Shown in pieces: positions 1-8,156 of a stretch of DNA of 64,000 nucleotides. A model generated the notes under the pieces. It was given only the letters and a program-made list of their open reading frames with translations, did not search any database and was not told the DNA's origin. The position numbers were made by a program, and so were the translations under genes. Source of the DNA: Pseudocitrobacter faecalis (GTDB taxonomy: Bacteria > Pseudomonadota > Gammaproteobacteria > Enterobacterales > Enterobacteriaceae); NCBI GenBank assembly GCA_003315335.1, contig QNRL01000006.1:124001-188000 (forward strand), in the 5' to 3' direction. Position 1 is the first letter of the stretch. Every line of letters starts with the position of its first letter.

Positions 1-9
1 GTTACGGCT

Positions 10-339
10 ATGTTCCTGAATTACTTTGCGCTTGGCATTCTGATCTTTGTTTTCCTGGTTATCTTTTACGGCATTATTATTATTCACGATATTCCCTACA
101 TGATTGCGAAGGCACGCAATCATCCCCACGCCGATGCGATTCATGTCGCGGGCTGGGTGAGTCTTTTTACCTTACACGTTCTCTGGCCGTTTCTGTGGAT
201 CTGGGCGACGCTTTATCGCCCCGATCGCGGCTGGGGAATGCAACATCCTCCCGCGTATGAAGGTGAAGATGCGCTGCGACAACGCGTTGAAGAGCTTGAA
301 AAACAACTGAAAAAAATGCAAACGCCTTCAGGGGAATAG
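10..339 (+). CDS. yibI: YibI, DUF3302 inner-membrane protein
   Basis: Small inner-membrane protein of 109 residues. A hydrophobic N-terminal helix (about residues 4-26) is followed by a His/Asp-containing loop, a second Trp-rich hydrophobic segment (about 45-68) and a charged C-terminal tail that looks coiled-coil ([10 protein letters not shown]). It lies 5 bp before the HlyD-type gene yibH and must be co-transcribed with it. The same two-gene arrangement recurs at 14509-15974 as yiaW-yiaV. The family is DUF3302 and its biochemical role is unknown. A partner role for a membrane-fusion-type efflux protein is inferred from the pairing. The window starts only 9 bp upstream, so the promoter is not visible. 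Confidence 0.85.
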   Translation: MFLNYFALGILIFVFLVIFYGIIIIHDIPYMIAKARNHPHADAIHVAGWVSLFTLHVLWPFLWIWATLYRPDRGWGMQHPPAYEGEDALRQRVEELEKQLKKMQTPSGE

Positions 340-344
340 CCATC

Positions 345-1481
345 ATGGATCTGCTAATTATATTGACCTACGTCGCGCTGGCATGGGCGATTTTTAAGAT
401 ATTCAGGATCCCGGTAAATAAATGGACGGTGCCTACCGCCGTATTAGGCGGGGTATTTATTGTCGGTGCGCTGATATTAGGGATGAACTATAACCACCCC
501 TATACCTTTCAGGCACAGAAGGCGGTTATCTCTATTCCGATTACCCCTCAGGTGACCGGCGTGGTGAGTGAGGTGACAAATAAACATAACCAGCTAATTA
601 AAAAAGGCGAGGTGCTGTTTAAAATAGACCCGACACGCTACCAGGCGCGCGTTGACCGACTTCAGGCTGATTTAGTCACGGCGGTGCACAATACGCAGGT
701 ATTGAAAGGACAACTGGATGAAGCGCTGGCAAATACCACACGCGTTTCGGCAGAACGCGATCGTCTGTATAAAGATTATCAGCGATATTTGCAGGGAAGT
801 AAGGCGCGGGTAAATCCGTTTTCAGAAAGCGATATCGACAACGCCCGACAAAACTATCTGGCGCAGGATGCATTAGTTAAAGCGTCGATTGCCGATCAGT
901 CGCAAATTAAAAGCCAACTGGATAGCGTGGTGAACGGCGACCAGTCTCAGGTTGCCAGCCTGCGCGCGCAGCTTACGGAAGCCAAATTTAATCTCGATCA
1001 GACCATTATCCGCGCACCCAGTGACGGTTTCGCTACCCAGGTGCTGATCCGCCCCGGCACTTATGCCGCCGCGCTACCGCTGCGCCCGGTCATGGTGTTC
1101 GTGCCGGAGCAAAAACGCCAGATTGTGGCTCAGTTCAGACAAAACTCCCTGTTGCGATTAAAACCCGGCGATGAAGCGGAAGTGGTATTTAATGCGCTGC
1201 CGGGTCAGGTGTTTAGCGGAAAGTTGACCAGCATTCTGCCCGTTGTGCCCGGCGGTTCTTATCAGGCACAGGGTACGCTGCAGTCGCTCAATATTGTCCC
1301 CGGCACCGATGGCGTAATGGCGCTGATCGAGCTCCAGCCTGATGGGGAGGTGGACGCGCTACCAGATGGCATTTACGCTCAGGTGGCGGTCTATTCCGAT
1401 CACTTTGAGCACCTGTCGATAATGCGCAAAGTGCTGCTCAGAATGACAAGCTGGATGCACTATCTTTACCTCGATCATTGA
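345..1481 (+). CDS. yibH: YibH, HlyD/EmrA-type membrane fusion protein
   Basis: 378-residue periplasmic adaptor anchored by N-terminal hydrophobic segments (about residues 3-20 and 28-46). A biotinyl-lipoyl-like half (VTGVVSEV...[11 protein letters not shown], about 70-95) is followed by a long alpha-helical hairpin (about 100-220) and the second lipoyl half plus beta-barrel ([18 protein letters not shown], about 228 on). This is the standard architecture of HlyD/EmrA family adaptors. No inner-membrane pump is encoded next to it, and the only neighbour in the operon is yibI. The substrate is unknown. It is the same length as YiaV at 14838-15974 and clearly paralogous to it. Confidence 0.88.
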   Translation: MDLLIILTYVALAWAIFKIFRIPVNKWTVPTAVLGGVFIVGALILGMNYNHPYTFQAQKAVISIPITPQVTGVVSEVTNKHNQLIKKGEVLFKIDPTRYQARVDRLQADLVTAVHNTQVLKGQLDEALANTTRVSAERDRLYKDYQRYLQGSKARVNPFSESDIDNARQNYLAQDALVKASIADQSQIKSQLDSVVNGDQSQVASLRAQLTEAKFNLDQTIIRAPSDGFATQVLIRPGTYAAALPLRPVMVFVPEQKRQIVAQFRQNSLLRLKPGDEAEVVFNALPGQVFSGKLTSILPVVPGGSYQAQGTLQSLNIVPGTDGVMALIELQPDGEVDALPDGIYAQVAVYSDHFEHLSIMRKVLLRMTSWMHYLYLDH

Positions 1482-1719
1482 GGGTAACTAACGTTGAATA
1501 TGCGACTGAGTATTGTAGAGAACACGCTGATGACATCATTTTCATCGGAAGCATAGGCACATTGAATTTTACAGGACTGATACAGAAAAAACGCTGAGAA
1601 TTGTATCGTGAAAGGGAATTCCATTTTCAATGTCGCCATGAAGCTACATAAAATATAGATGTTTTTCACCAGGATTTTATCTGTCTTCCGAACCTTCTTG
1701 TTCTAAATAAGTGTTGTTT

Positions 1720-1990
1720 TAACGCATGCGAGTTTCTGTTCTTCCATGGCCTACTTCAGTTGTTGAATATCTACCGTATCCAGGTTTATTTAGCTCTTTC
1801 AGCGGAAATTCATTTTCAAGTGCTTTTTGTAACCTTCCATGAATCCTCCTTTACTGCAAATAAATAATCACCATCCAGAGAAATGGTCTTCTCTGCAATA
1901 TCGTTTTGACATCCCATTGCATCTGTTGTGATGATTTTATTTTTTTATATCCAATAAGTTAATTAATTCTGGAATGGCTGTAATTTTCGT
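1720..1990 (-). pseudogene. Remnant of H-repeat (ISAs1 family) transposase
   Basis: Translating the minus strand gives scattered stretches of an ISAs1/H-repeat-associated transposase in different frames: [15 protein letters not shown], then after a +1 shift [18 protein letters not shown] and [11 protein letters not shown], then after another shift [14 protein letters not shown] and EVGHGRTETR. The order matches the family (YbfD/YhhI-type proteins). The frame changes and missing ends show a decayed copy. H-repeats are classically found beside rhs and vgrG loci in enterics, which fits its place next to the VgrG module. Recognition is from memory of the family's motifs; edges are approximate. 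Confidence 0.75.
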
Positions 1991-1995
1991 TCTCC

Positions 1996-2099
1996 TGCCC
2001 TGAATGACGAAGGCAGATATGCCCAAAAGGTTCACATTGCCTGAAACTCCTGTCAGCTACAGAGGCGCTAACCTTGAGTCTGATTTATTCAACAAAGCT
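1996..2099 (+). mobile_element. Terminal fragment of an IS903-like (IS5 family) element
   Basis: The outer end at 2082-2099 reads, on the minus strand, agctttgttgaataaatc, the terminal inverted repeat of the IS903 group with one changed base. Just inside it the plus strand carries the end of a transposase gene: ATGACGAAGGCAGATATGCC encodes MTKADMP, close to the MTKAGMP near the IS903 transposase C-terminus. About five bases appear deleted relative to the intact gene. The rest of the element is missing; it abuts the H-repeat remnant. No second terminal repeat was seen. Confidence 0.65.
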
Positions 2100-2278
2100 G
2101 TGCAGCGCCTGAATACCTGGTTGCAATTTAATTATCACTTCCATGAAATAAATTCTATTAAGTATTTTACATAATAGTCAGTACATCTCAGATTCTGGAG
2201 TTCTTACCACTTCCTTATTTGATTACACATCGCCACCAATGAAATTAATGTTACTTGTCAAAAAAACCTTAGCGCATT
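2100..2278. other. AT-rich spacer without recognisable content
   Basis: Between the IS903-like end and the immunity gene there is no convincing reading frame, repeat or promoter. Together with 1482-1719, downstream of yibH, it forms the uncharacterised part of the roughly 800-bp junction that also holds the two insertion-sequence scars. Confidence 0.4.
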
Positions 2279-2773
2279 TTATTTCGTAACCCGTTCGACA
2301 TGACCATTAGCATATTTAAACCTTGACAAATCTTCAAACATAATAATGGAATTAGCTTTCCCCCACGATACCCAGTCGATAACCGAATTGCCAGAGTCCG
2401 GCGTAAAGCCATTGGAAATAACCGGCTTGTCACCGGAAAAATCAAGCACCAGACTTACACTGCAGTAATTATAATCTTTTCCTGCACAAGAATCGAGTGA
2501 GGTGAATGTAATAACCGTTTTGGTCATGATGTATTTATTTTTTTTAAAAAACCCCGTATCATCATAAATAAAGTTTATGTAACTGGCTTTGGCTTTATAT
2601 ATCTCCACTCCGTTAAGTCTCAGGTGGGAATAGTCATCACCAGAGGTGTCTCGCGATATCTGCTCGAGAACACCAAATTTAGTATGGTAACAATATATCT
2701 CCGAATCGCAATCCGCCAGGCTAATGGTGGGGGTTACGAGCAAACTCAATAAAATAACAAAATTTAAATTCAT
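2279..2773 (-). CDS. Exported protein, putative T6SS immunity protein
   Basis: 164 residues with a typical Sec signal peptide (MNLNFVILLSLLVTPTISLA, cleavage expected before DCDSE). The mature part is about 144 residues with four cysteines that could form disulfides (two near residues 22-28, two near 95-103). No family is recognised. It lies 12 bp downstream of the LysM/muramidase-like effector gene, is AT-rich like it, and is the last gene of the PAAR-VgrG-effector unit. A periplasmic partner is what an immunity protein against a peptidoglycan hydrolase would need. The immunity role is therefore inferred from position and localisation only. Confidence 0.6.
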   Translation of the reverse strand: MNLNFVILLSLLVTPTISLADCDSEIYCYHTKFGVLEQISRDTSGDDYSHLRLNGVEIYKAKASYINFIYDDTGFFKKNKYIMTKTVITFTSLDSCAGKDYNYCSVSLVLDFSGDKPVISNGFTPDSGNSVIDWVSWGKANSIIMFEDLSRFKYANGHVERVTK

Positions 2774-2785
2774 TTTAATACCTCG

Positions 2786-4414
2786 TTATAACTTATTAAT
2801 AATTATATTTAATTTAACATCTTCAATCTTATTTGAATTCGTCAGCTCATCACAAAAATACTTCTCTAGAATGATGTTATTATTTATATATAGGTTTAAC
2901 CACTCCCGATGTGCTTTTACATATCCACCATGTTTTTTGCTTCTGGCAATAGCTGACTTGCTTCCTACCTGCGCCTTCAACAGCATCCAGGCCGAATCTT
3001 CAGTTATTTCATTTCCTATAAAGCGTCTGGCATTTTTCAGCCCGAGATGATGCGTTAAATATATGATTTTTGCTTTTTCAGCATCATTAAGTCCATCAAT
3101 ATTGTAACCCTCTGCTTTCAGCGCGGCCAGATTTGCCACCCCATAATCGACTGCGGCCATGATGGCATATTCAGGGTTAAACCTTTGATTCAACCATTTC
3201 AGCACGTCTGTCGTCGCATGACTGGGATAAGGCGTTATGCCCGTTATATTTCTGTCCTTTTTTAATTCATTCAGATTTTTCCAGGTGTTCGTGGAAATTT
3301 GGAACTTTTTCTCGTGAATAATTTCGTTATTTTTATTTTTGGCGATCTCACCTTTTTTGTTCAGCAAGGGTTTGTCAGCCACTATCCCCTGTTCAAGCGC
3401 CTTTTCGTAAAGATACGTTCCTTCTTTTAACGTTTCGCTCATCCATGTTCCGTTTAGAAACTGCGTCATCCCTGCCGCTGAACTTTTATAAACGGTAAGT
3501 TGCTCCGTTGAGTTTGCGGTATCCTTGCAGACAGATATTGGATTCCATACGCCTCCCGAATATTTTGCGGCTTCAGCGTTAATAACGGCCGCAATACTTT
3601 GGGGTATAATGCCGCTTCGTTTGGATGCGCGAATGATATGCTCCCAGTAAATAACATTCTTGCCTAACCTCAAATCGTAACTGTTCGGACAGACATGATT
3701 CAGATGGATTCTGGGTTTACCTTCTGAATCTCTTCCGGTAATAATTTTATTCAACTCAGCACTTGCGTTTTCAACATTCCCTGCAGGGCCTGTTAATGCT
3801 GCGCTTTTCCCTTTTACTCTCACTTTCGGGCTGGAAAGAAGTACGCTCACCCTGCCTTCCTGAGGCGTAAAGCTGGCAACCTCTTTTAACTTACCCAAGC
3901 CACTTGAGACATAGATCTTTAGTTCAGCTTCAGCCTGCGCAGTAATATCACTAATTTTCCCTAGGCCATCGGTAACAGATTCATAAACCTCACCCAGTGC
4001 AGTAGTTAATTTCACTTTTAAACCGCCAATCGGTTTTTCTATCAGATCTTCAAAGGCGAATGACAGCACACACTGATTATTATTCTTTTCTTCATTTCCA
4101 CCCAGTGTGTAATGCTTTTGTGGGATGTATATTATCTGACCAGGATAAATTAGATCCGGGTTTAAGATATGATTATATTCAGCCAGTTCTTTAACTGAAC
4201 AGTTGTAGTCTCTTGCAATTTGTTCCAGCGTTTCGCCTTCAAGAACAATAACATTTTGCTTATCTGGCGATAACGAAATGATATCATCCAAAGGGACAGG
4301 CTTATCCTCTTGGTCAGGGAAGCATTTCCAGTTCGCGGACCATCCCAGTAAACCATCATATTTGGTTGTTTTATCCTGAGGACCGTCAAACAATGGTGTT
4401 GGTTTTGCAGTCAT
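2786..4414 (-). CDS. LysM and lysozyme-like T6SS effector (candidate peptidoglycan hydrolase)
   Basis: 542 residues from the ATG at 4414, chosen over an upstream ATG because GAGGAAT lies just before it and it sits 1 bp after the vgrG stop. A LysM domain spans about residues 56-98 (ETLEQIARDYN...NPDLIYPGQIIYIP). A beta-rich middle (about 115-205) follows. The C-terminal half (about 245-500) is lysozyme/lytic-transglycosylase-like: INAEAAKY with Glu281 as candidate catalytic acid, SSAAGMTQFLNGTW at about 311-324, and helices typical of SLT-type folds. There is no signal peptide, as expected for cargo delivered by VgrG. The downstream exported gene is the likely immunity partner. Cleavage of peptidoglycan is inferred from fold motifs and context. 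Confidence 0.72.
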   Translation of the reverse strand: MTAKPTPLFDGPQDKTTKYDGLLGWSANWKCFPDQEDKPVPLDDIISLSPDKQNVIVLEGETLEQIARDYNCSVKELAEYNHILNPDLIYPGQIIYIPQKHYTLGGNEEKNNNQCVLSFAFEDLIEKPIGGLKVKLTTALGEVYESVTDGLGKISDITAQAEAELKIYVSSGLGKLKEVASFTPQEGRVSVLLSSPKVRVKGKSAALTGPAGNVENASAELNKIITGRDSEGKPRIHLNHVCPNSYDLRLGKNVIYWEHIIRASKRSGIIPQSIAAVINAEAAKYSGGVWNPISVCKDTANSTEQLTVYKSSAAGMTQFLNGTWMSETLKEGTYLYEKALEQGIVADKPLLNKKGEIAKNKNNEIIHEKKFQISTNTWKNLNELKKDRNITGITPYPSHATTDVLKWLNQRFNPEYAIMAAVDYGVANLAALKAEGYNIDGLNDAEKAKIIYLTHHLGLKNARRFIGNEITEDSAWMLLKAQVGSKSAIARSKKHGGYVKAHREWLNLYINNNIILEKYFCDELTNSNKIEDVKLNIIINKL

Positions 4415-4415
4415 G

Positions 4416-6662
4416 TTATTCCTCTTCCGTAAATGGTCTGAATACAAGCTCTTTACTCTGGATACCATCCATTCCTTTTAGGGAGCCAAACATATGACTG
4501 AGTTCAGGTTCTGGATTTTCCTGACTCGAGTCATCTTTTCCTGAACCTTTATTACCGCCGCCGTCATCACTTTTCCCATTGTCTTCATCCCTCAGTGCCT
4601 CCAGCACGCCCGGCAATAGCGTTGATACCGGTGTCCCCGAACTCCCCCCACTATTAAGATTTATCTTTGACCCGACAATATCCACACCACCCGGCTGAAT
4701 AACGATAAACGAGCCGCCCACCTTCAGGCTTATCTGGTTGCTGCTCTCCAGCACAATATCGCCTTCCACCTTTATCCCCAGTGCACCGGCTATTTTCTGG
4801 GCCAAGTCTCCCTTCACCTCCAGGCTGTGCGTCCCCTCCACCAGGCTGATATGGTTTCCGGTGGTTTTATGCTCCTGATTCCCTTCCACCGTCACCCTGC
4901 GGTCGTTTTTTACGTACAGACCGTCATCATGACTGATGCTCACCGTCCGGTTGTTCGTTACTGCCAGCGCCTGGTCATTGCGTACCGTTATGCGACGGTC
5001 GTTCGCCACTGTGATACTCTGGTCGTGGCCACCTTCTTTTTTTGTGCCGACCTGAACCGTCTGCCCCTTCAGCACTGTGACTTTCTGGTCGTTCCCGATG
5101 GTCTCTGTATGGTCGTGCTTCACATCCGTCGTCCGGTTGTTCAGCACCTCCGTGTCCATGTTCTTCTGCGCATGGATATACACCTGCTCTTTATCCGTCG
5201 CGTCCTCAAATCGCAGTTCATTAAACCCGCTGCCCTTATAGGTCTTCGACCGGATGGTCATCTGCGTCTTCGTCCCCGGCAGACTGCCCGGAGAGCGGTT
5301 GTCCTGATGATAGGTGCGCCCCATGATTATCGGCTGGTCCGGGTCTCCGTTCAGGAAGTCCACTATCACCTCCTGGCCCACCCTCGGTATTGCCAGGTTG
5401 CCAAATCCCGCGCCCGCCCACGCCTGTGATACCCGCACCCAGCATGAGCTGTCCTCGTTACCGGGACAGTAACGGTCCCAGTGAAACCGCACCCGCACCC
5501 GGCCGTGTTCGTCACAGAAGATTTCCTCTCCCGGCGGCCCCATGACGATGGCGCTCTGCGGGCCGTCCACTGACGGTTTAGCCTGAGGGGGAACACGCCA
5601 GGTTCTGTCAGCCGGAATGACCTCGAAATGGTTAACCAGCGTGGTGCCTTCCCCCTGACTGCCGTGCAGCGCCTGCGGCTGGTCGCCCGTCAGGACGCAA
5701 CTCACCACCTGCCACTCCCGGTTCAGCGTGTCAGACGGATGGTCTGTCAGGGTGAAACGTTTTCCCGGCCGCACCTTCGGTGAGTTACTGACGCAGGTTC
5801 CGGTTTCCGTATCATGCCGCCAGCCGTCCATCTGGTAACGGGCAAACGCCTGTCCGTGTGATTCATCCTTGAAACGCCCCGGGTAATCAAAAATCTCATA
5901 CTGCGTAAACTGACCGTTCAGGTTATCGGCAGCGCGGCTGTAATACGCAGGCCAGCCCGGCATTTTGAAGGTGTAGTCCTGGGTTTCGACGGAAGAAGGG
6001 CCGGTTCGTGCGCGGTAACGAAAACTGCTGATGCATTCCGTTAAGACTTCAGTACTGGTGTTCGGGTTAAAGGGCATCTCACCCAGCGATGACACACCTG
6101 CGACATCGTCGCACAGCACCAGTTTTTGCTCCGGGCCTTCGGTAGCGTGCCAGTCAAAAAAGAAGATGCCTTCTTCCGTCCACAGGCGCGTCAGGAAAGC
6201 GAGGTCGGTTTCCCCGTACTGAACGCAGAACTCGCGTGCCGGGTGTGATTCATAAAACACCGGCGTCCATTCGGTGACGCCATTTTCATTCAGCAGCGTG
6301 GAAGTGATGGTCTGGATATCTTGCTGCTGGAAGATACGGAAATTTTGCCGTAGTCCGCAGCGCCACAGGGAAGAGACTATCGTCAGGTGGTAGCGCATCT
6401 GCCAGTGGTTATTTTCCCCCAGCGTGACTTCATTAATAATGCCGCTGACGTAACGCTGTGCCTTCGTTCCCTGCCAGATGGTTAGTACTGCGTTCTTTTC
6501 CAGAAAATTCGTTGCCGTCAGGTCAGGCTGAAAGCTGGCAATCTCCACTTCCAGCACAAACGGTGTTGAATGGCACTGGTAGAGGCTGAACCCCGTCACT
6601 GCCGTAGACGTCTCCATCAGCCCGTCCACCGTCAGCGTAAAACGCATTCCTTTTAATGACAT
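4416..6662 (-). CDS. vgrG: VgrG (TssI) spike protein of a type VI secretion system
   Basis: 748 residues. The gp27-like base (about 1-350) includes the family motifs DLAFLTRLWTEEGIFFFDW and WRHDTETGTC. The gp5 OB-fold (about 370-450) has the signature EIFCDEHGRVRVRFHWDR. A long beta-helix made of repeated short D/N-rich strands (NRTVSISHDDGLYVKNDRRVTVEGN) reaches about 670. A 75-residue low-complexity tail rich in Asp, Gly and Ser ends in FRPFTEEE. AGGAAGG precedes the start by 5 bp. PAAR lies upstream and the effector downstream, all on the minus strand. No TssA-M structural genes are in the window, so this is an orphan vgrG island that would use a machine encoded elsewhere. Confidence 0.95.
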   Translation of the reverse strand: MSLKGMRFTLTVDGLMETSTAVTGFSLYQCHSTPFVLEVEIASFQPDLTATNFLEKNAVLTIWQGTKAQRYVSGIINEVTLGENNHWQMRYHLTIVSSLWRCGLRQNFRIFQQQDIQTITSTLLNENGVTEWTPVFYESHPAREFCVQYGETDLAFLTRLWTEEGIFFFDWHATEGPEQKLVLCDDVAGVSSLGEMPFNPNTSTEVLTECISSFRYRARTGPSSVETQDYTFKMPGWPAYYSRAADNLNGQFTQYEIFDYPGRFKDESHGQAFARYQMDGWRHDTETGTCVSNSPKVRPGKRFTLTDHPSDTLNREWQVVSCVLTGDQPQALHGSQGEGTTLVNHFEVIPADRTWRVPPQAKPSVDGPQSAIVMGPPGEEIFCDEHGRVRVRFHWDRYCPGNEDSSCWVRVSQAWAGAGFGNLAIPRVGQEVIVDFLNGDPDQPIIMGRTYHQDNRSPGSLPGTKTQMTIRSKTYKGSGFNELRFEDATDKEQVYIHAQKNMDTEVLNNRTTDVKHDHTETIGNDQKVTVLKGQTVQVGTKKEGGHDQSITVANDRRITVRNDQALAVTNNRTVSISHDDGLYVKNDRRVTVEGNQEHKTTGNHISLVEGTHSLEVKGDLAQKIAGALGIKVEGDIVLESSNQISLKVGGSFIVIQPGGVDIVGSKINLNSGGSSGTPVSTLLPGVLEALRDEDNGKSDDGGGNKGSGKDDSSQENPEPELSHMFGSLKGMDGIQSKELVFRPFTEEE

Positions 6663-6680
6663 ATCAACCTTCCTGATGAA

Positions 6681-6965
6681 TCAGCCAATATTTACTGTGC
6701 CGCCACCGATGACTACCCCACCACAATCAACAGCATCACCGGTTCTGGCGGCTGGTCGTCCATCAATGAAGATGGTTGAAGAGCCTTTGGCGATTTTTCG
6801 GGGATGAGGTGGATGATTCGGTTTGTCATGTGGAGTCAGCGGGTCGCCCTGGCGGGCAGCGGGTAATCCATCAATAAATACAGTTGAAGAACCCGCAATG
6901 ATAACAGTCTCGTCATAACCGTCGTGCTGTGTACCTGAGTCTCCCAATCTGGCAGCAAGTGACAT
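6681..6965 (-). CDS. PAAR-domain spike-tip protein
   Basis: 94 residues from the ATG at 6965, preceded by AAGGG 8 bp upstream; an in-frame start further up lacks such a site and adds non-family sequence. The protein is a bare PAAR domain: two repeats of SSTVFIDGLPAARQGD and SSTIFIDGRPAARTGD separated by PHDKPNHPPHPRKIAKG, with a Gly-rich end GGVVIGGGTVNIG. PAAR proteins cap the VgrG trimer and sharpen the T6SS spike. No C-terminal toxin is fused, so cargo is probably carried by VgrG. First gene of the minus-strand module, 18 bp before vgrG. Confidence 0.92.
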   Translation of the reverse strand: MSLAARLGDSGTQHDGYDETVIIAGSSTVFIDGLPAARQGDPLTPHDKPNHPPHPRKIAKGSSTIFIDGRPAARTGDAVDCGGVVIGGGTVNIG

Positions 6966-7442
6966 AAATAATCCCTTATTTTCACTAGTAATTATTCGCG
7001 ATAAGAATGGTTTTATCTGGTGAGGTATTATAGTGTGAATGCGATCCACGCTACCGCAGAAACCTTTTCGCTCCCTTCGGGCAGAGTAATATTACCTTGG
7101 GTATTTTAATTACATATATCCATGAAAAATAAAATGGTAAAAGATATTTTTTATTGTTTTCGGAATATATTCAAATTCATTGTAAATATGGATTCATAGT
7201 ATTCATTCAAAATTTATACTAAGAAAAGCTATAGCAGTTTGGTTGAAAACACAGCTTTGGTTTTCAGAAAGAGGTCATTGCTACTCAGAAGCATATCATC
7301 GTGATATGGAATTGGCTTCCTGAATACAATTAGCTAAAAGTTATGCACTTCGATGACCGGTGAGCTCCGGACTGATAAGAAAGACAACCTTTTGTTATAT
7401 CTTGAGCCATACTTCCTTTTTCGTTGGCAAAAAGGACATGGC
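6966..7442. promoter_or_regulatory. AT-rich divergent intergenic region, PAAR-vgrG / yibF
   Basis: About 480 bp between the divergent PAAR gene and yibF. It is much richer in A+T than its surroundings and has no coding frame of note. It must hold the promoter of the PAAR-VgrG-effector unit and that of yibF, but I cannot pick convincing -35/-10 pairs. It marks the right edge of the low-GC island that begins after yibH. Confidence 0.4.
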
Positions 7443-8051
7443 ATGAAACTCATCGGCAGCTATACCAGCCCTTTCGTACGCAAAATCTCTATCTTATTGC
7501 TGGAAAAGGGAATTTCTTTCGAATTTATCAATGAACTGCCCTATAACCTGGAAAATGGCGTGGCGCAGTACAATCCGCTGGGCAAGGTGCCGGCATTAAT
7601 GACTGACGACGGTGAGTGTTGGTTTGACTCACCGATTATTGCCGAGTACATCGAACTGCTGAATGTTGAGCCGCAGATGCTGCCGTCTGACCCGCTTGCG
7701 CGCCTGAAAGTACGTCAATTAGAAGCACTCGCCGACGGCATTATGGATGCCGGGCTGGTGGCGGTGCGTGAACTGGCCCGCCCGCCAGCACAGCAGTCGG
7801 AAGCGGAGTGCCTGCGCCAGCGCGAGAAAATCAGCCGCAGCCTTGATACGCTTGAAGCCCATCTCAAAGAAGGGACGTTCAACACCGATACGTTAAATCT
7901 GGCGACGATCGCCATCGCCTGTGCGATTAGCTATCTCAACTTTCGTCGCATTGCGCCGGGCTGGTGTGTTGACCGGCCCAATCTGGTCAAACTGGTGGAA
8001 ACGTTGTTCCAGCGCGAGAGTTTTGCCCGGACGGAACCGCCAAAGGCTTGA
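7443..8051 (+). CDS. yibF: YibF, glutathione S-transferase-like protein
   Basis: 202 residues from the ATG at 7443, preceded by AAAAAGGA; the longer in-frame start at 7353 adds 30 residues not found in the family. The thioredoxin-fold N-terminal domain ([19 protein letters not shown], with the Ser9-Pro10 region that activates glutathione in this family) ends near residue 80. The cis-Pro motif [11 protein letters not shown] and [11 protein letters not shown] are clear. The all-helical C-terminal domain (about 88-200) contains [18 protein letters not shown]. Cytosolic glutathione-binding protein whose natural substrate is unknown. It precedes selAB here as in E. coli. Confidence 0.92.
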   Translation: MKLIGSYTSPFVRKISILLLEKGISFEFINELPYNLENGVAQYNPLGKVPALMTDDGECWFDSPIIAEYIELLNVEPQMLPSDPLARLKVRQLEALADGIMDAGLVAVRELARPPAQQSEAECLRQREKISRSLDTLEAHLKEGTFNTDTLNLATIAIACAISYLNFRRIAPGWCVDRPNLVKLVETLFQRESFARTEPPKA

Positions 8052-8108
8052 TTACGCGCTATAACACTTCATGGTCGTACGCTGTACAATCCCTCCTCAC
8101 TATGGACT

Positions 8109-8130
8109 CCCTCTCCCGTCGGGAGGGGGG
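8109..8130. repeat. C/G-rich inverted repeat upstream of selA
   Basis: Imperfect hairpin of the type ccctctcccgtcgggagggg in the yibF-selA gap. It resembles the short repetitive hairpins seen elsewhere in enteric intergenic DNA, including 60338-60422 in this window. It may act as a weak terminator after yibF, though no long T-run follows. Confidence 0.45.
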
Positions 8131-8156
8131 AAAATCGTTAACCGTCAGGCCAACTC

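Noticed and set aside
1475..1669. Minus-strand 64-codon frame downstream of yibH
   Set aside because: Short, Phe/Ser-rich, no ribosome site and within an insertion-scarred AT-rich stretch; not supported as a gene.
2724..3050. 108-codon plus-strand frame opposite the effector C-terminus
   Set aside because: Lies antisense across the effector and immunity genes, both of which have clear features; no signal of its own.
4414..4468. Longer start of the effector overlapping vgrG by 53 bp
   Set aside because: The internal ATG at 4414 has GAGGAAT at the right distance and joins vgrG without overlap; the upstream part only repeats vgrG sequence in another frame.
2786..6965. Prophage tail module
   Set aside because: VgrG and PAAR resemble phage spike proteins, but the effector/immunity pair and lack of other tail, capsid or integrase genes favour a T6SS cargo island.
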